Below, one piece after another: positions 14,173 through 15,046 of a stretch of 15,046 nucleotides of DNA. How positions within the stretch are numbered: the stretch's first letter is position 1; each line of letters starts with the position of its first letter. Location of the stretch: positions 1 through 15,046 of the forward strand of contig JBFIPX010000067.1 in the NCBI GenBank assembly GCA_041609895.1. The letters run 5' to 3'. This DNA comes from JAHHLP01 sp041609895. GTDB lineage: Bacteria; Bacteroidota; Rhodothermia; Rhodothermales; JABDKH01. The notes beneath the pieces were generated by a model. The model was not told the origin of the DNA, did not search any database, and was given only the letters and a program-made list of their open reading frames with translations. The position numbers and the translations under genes are program-made.

Positions 14173-15046
14173 CTATCCCGTGCGGCGCCCGATCTGCATG
14201 TTCAGTCTGCGAACTTGCCCTCCTCGAACGACGTCGAGCTCAATCGTGTCGCCGGGTCGGAAATCGTAGATACGCGCCACGAAGTCATTCCGGTCGGCAA
14301 CAGGCTCTCCCTGTACGCTTACGATTACATCGTAGGCGAGAAATCCAGCGCGCTCGGCAGGCGAGTTCGGGTCCACATCCTGAACAAATACACCAAGAGC
14401 CGCATCGAGGCCGACGGCCCGCGCTATTCGCGCGTCGACACTTATACCGTATAAGCCTGTGTAGTAAGAGCGGTCGACAGACCCGCGCTCTTTCAATTCG
14501 TCGATGATTCGAAGCGCTTTACCCGATGGAACGGCGAAGCCCAATCCCACGGAGCCGCCTCCTTCTGTGTAGATGAAGGTATTGACGCCGATCACCTCGC
14601 CGACGGCGTTCAAAAGTGGACCGCCTGAGTTTCCGCGGTTGATCGACGCATCGGTCTGAATCATGTCTCTGTAGATGCGTCCTTGCTGGACCGAGAAATC
14701 TCGGTCGACGGCACTAACCACGCCGACCGTGACTGTCGGCTCGGACGCTTGGAATAGGCCAAAAGGATTTCCGAGGGCGATGGCCCATTCGCCCACTATG
14801 GGTTGCTCGAGGTCGCTGAAGGATAGGTAGGGCAGATCCGTCTCTGGCTCGATCTTCAGTACGGCGATGTCGGTAGCCTCGTCGGTACCGACAAGTTCCG
14901 CATCGTACGTCTCACCGTCTGGAAACGAAACTGTGATCTTGGTTGCTCGTCCGACCACATGGTCGTTCGTGACAATGAAACCATCGGGCGAAATCACAAA
15001 TCCGGAGCCAAGGCCCTTGACCTGCTGCTCAACCTGTCGTTGTCGA
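14173..15046 (-). CDS. HtrA/DegP-family serine protease with one PDZ domain (N-terminus outside the window)
   Basis: Envelope proteases of this family degrade or refold damaged exported proteins. The frame is open to the right edge, so the signal or anchor segment is missing; the GTG at 14997 is internal. Counting visible residues from the edge, the trypsin-like domain covers about 12-185. The full catalytic triad is present: H29 in VTNDHVVG, D59 in TDIAVLKI and S140 in RGNSGGPLL. The oxyanion region and the GLGFAVPS strand (167-174) are typical. A single PDZ domain follows at about 195-287 (LGVFVQDVDPNSPAERAGF, then DVIVSVQGEPV). There is no second PDZ as in DegP, so the layout is like DegS or cyanobacterial Hho proteins, but the missing N-terminus prevents a choice between membrane-anchored and soluble forms. 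It is followed after 10 bases by the propeller lipoprotein, its likely operon partner. Confidence 0.94.
   Translation of the reverse strand, partial: RQRQVEQQVKGLGSGFVISPDGFIVTNDHVVGRATKITVSFPDGETYDAELVGTDEATDIAVLKIEPETDLPYLSFSDLEQPIVGEWAIALGNPFGLFQASEPTVTVGVVSAVDRDFSVQQGRIYRDMIQTDASINRGNSGGPLLNAVGEVIGVNTFIYTEGGGSVGLGFAVPSGKALRIIDELKERGSVDRSYYTGLYGISVDARIARAVGLDAALGVFVQDVDPNSPAERAGFLAYDVIVSVQGEPVADRNDFVARIYDFRPGDTIELDVVRGGQVRRLNMQIGRRTG

Overview
The window looks like a chromosomal segment from a moderately GC-rich member of the Bacteroidota in the broad sense. The Rhodothermota/Balneolota side is my best guess, not a proven placement. The support is: a secreted FG-GAP protein ending in a type IX secretion (T9SS) type A sorting domain; TonB-dependent receptors that carry an N-terminal carboxypeptidase-regulatory-like domain and are paired with DUF4249-type lipoproteins; and starts that mostly lack a clear Shine-Dalgarno sequence. 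No tRNA, rRNA, CRISPR array, insertion sequence, integrase or phage gene was seen. Coding density is very high: every gap between genes is 116 bases or less, so there is no long empty stretch.

Layout. (1) Positions 1-2389, plus strand: two tandem related surface proteins. The first is cut by the window edge and ends right after its fibronectin-III-like domain. The second has seven FG-GAP/VCBS calcium-binding repeats, a fibronectin-III-like domain and a T9SS sorting domain. (2) Positions 2440-10666, minus strand, read from right to left: TonB receptor A, its lipoprotein, TonB receptor B, its lipoprotein, a family-2 glycosyltransferase, and branched-chain aminotransferase IlvE. Each receptor-lipoprotein junction overlaps (GTGA or TGATG), so the lipoproteins are probably made by translational coupling. 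The two pairs are clear tandem paralogues. (3) Positions 10755-10994, plus strand: a 79-residue single-pass membrane protein, divergent from receptor A. (4) Positions 10960-15046, minus strand, read from right to left: an HtrA-type serine protease with one PDZ domain (cut by the right edge), a beta-propeller lipoprotein, a MoxR/ChlI-like AAA+ ATPase, and a spermidine-acetyltransferase-like GNAT enzyme.

How the parts may work together. The centre is an outer-membrane uptake or sensing module in duplicate: each TonB receptor would move an unknown ligand, and the coupled lipoprotein probably sits on or beside it. The substrate cannot be read from the sequence. IlvE and the glycosyltransferase have the same orientation, but gaps of 66 and 116 bases leave it open whether they share the transcript. 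The right block is an envelope quality-control protease followed closely by a secreted propeller protein. The most notable items are the duplicated receptor-lipoprotein cassette with a conserved acidic motif after the lipid-anchored cysteine, the unequal tandem FG-GAP pair in which only one member carries a T9SS signal, the ATPase with non-canonical Walker motifs, and the small membrane protein whose 3' end overlaps the acetyltransferase gene tail to tail. I did not find a clear, self-contained novel defence or mobile system.
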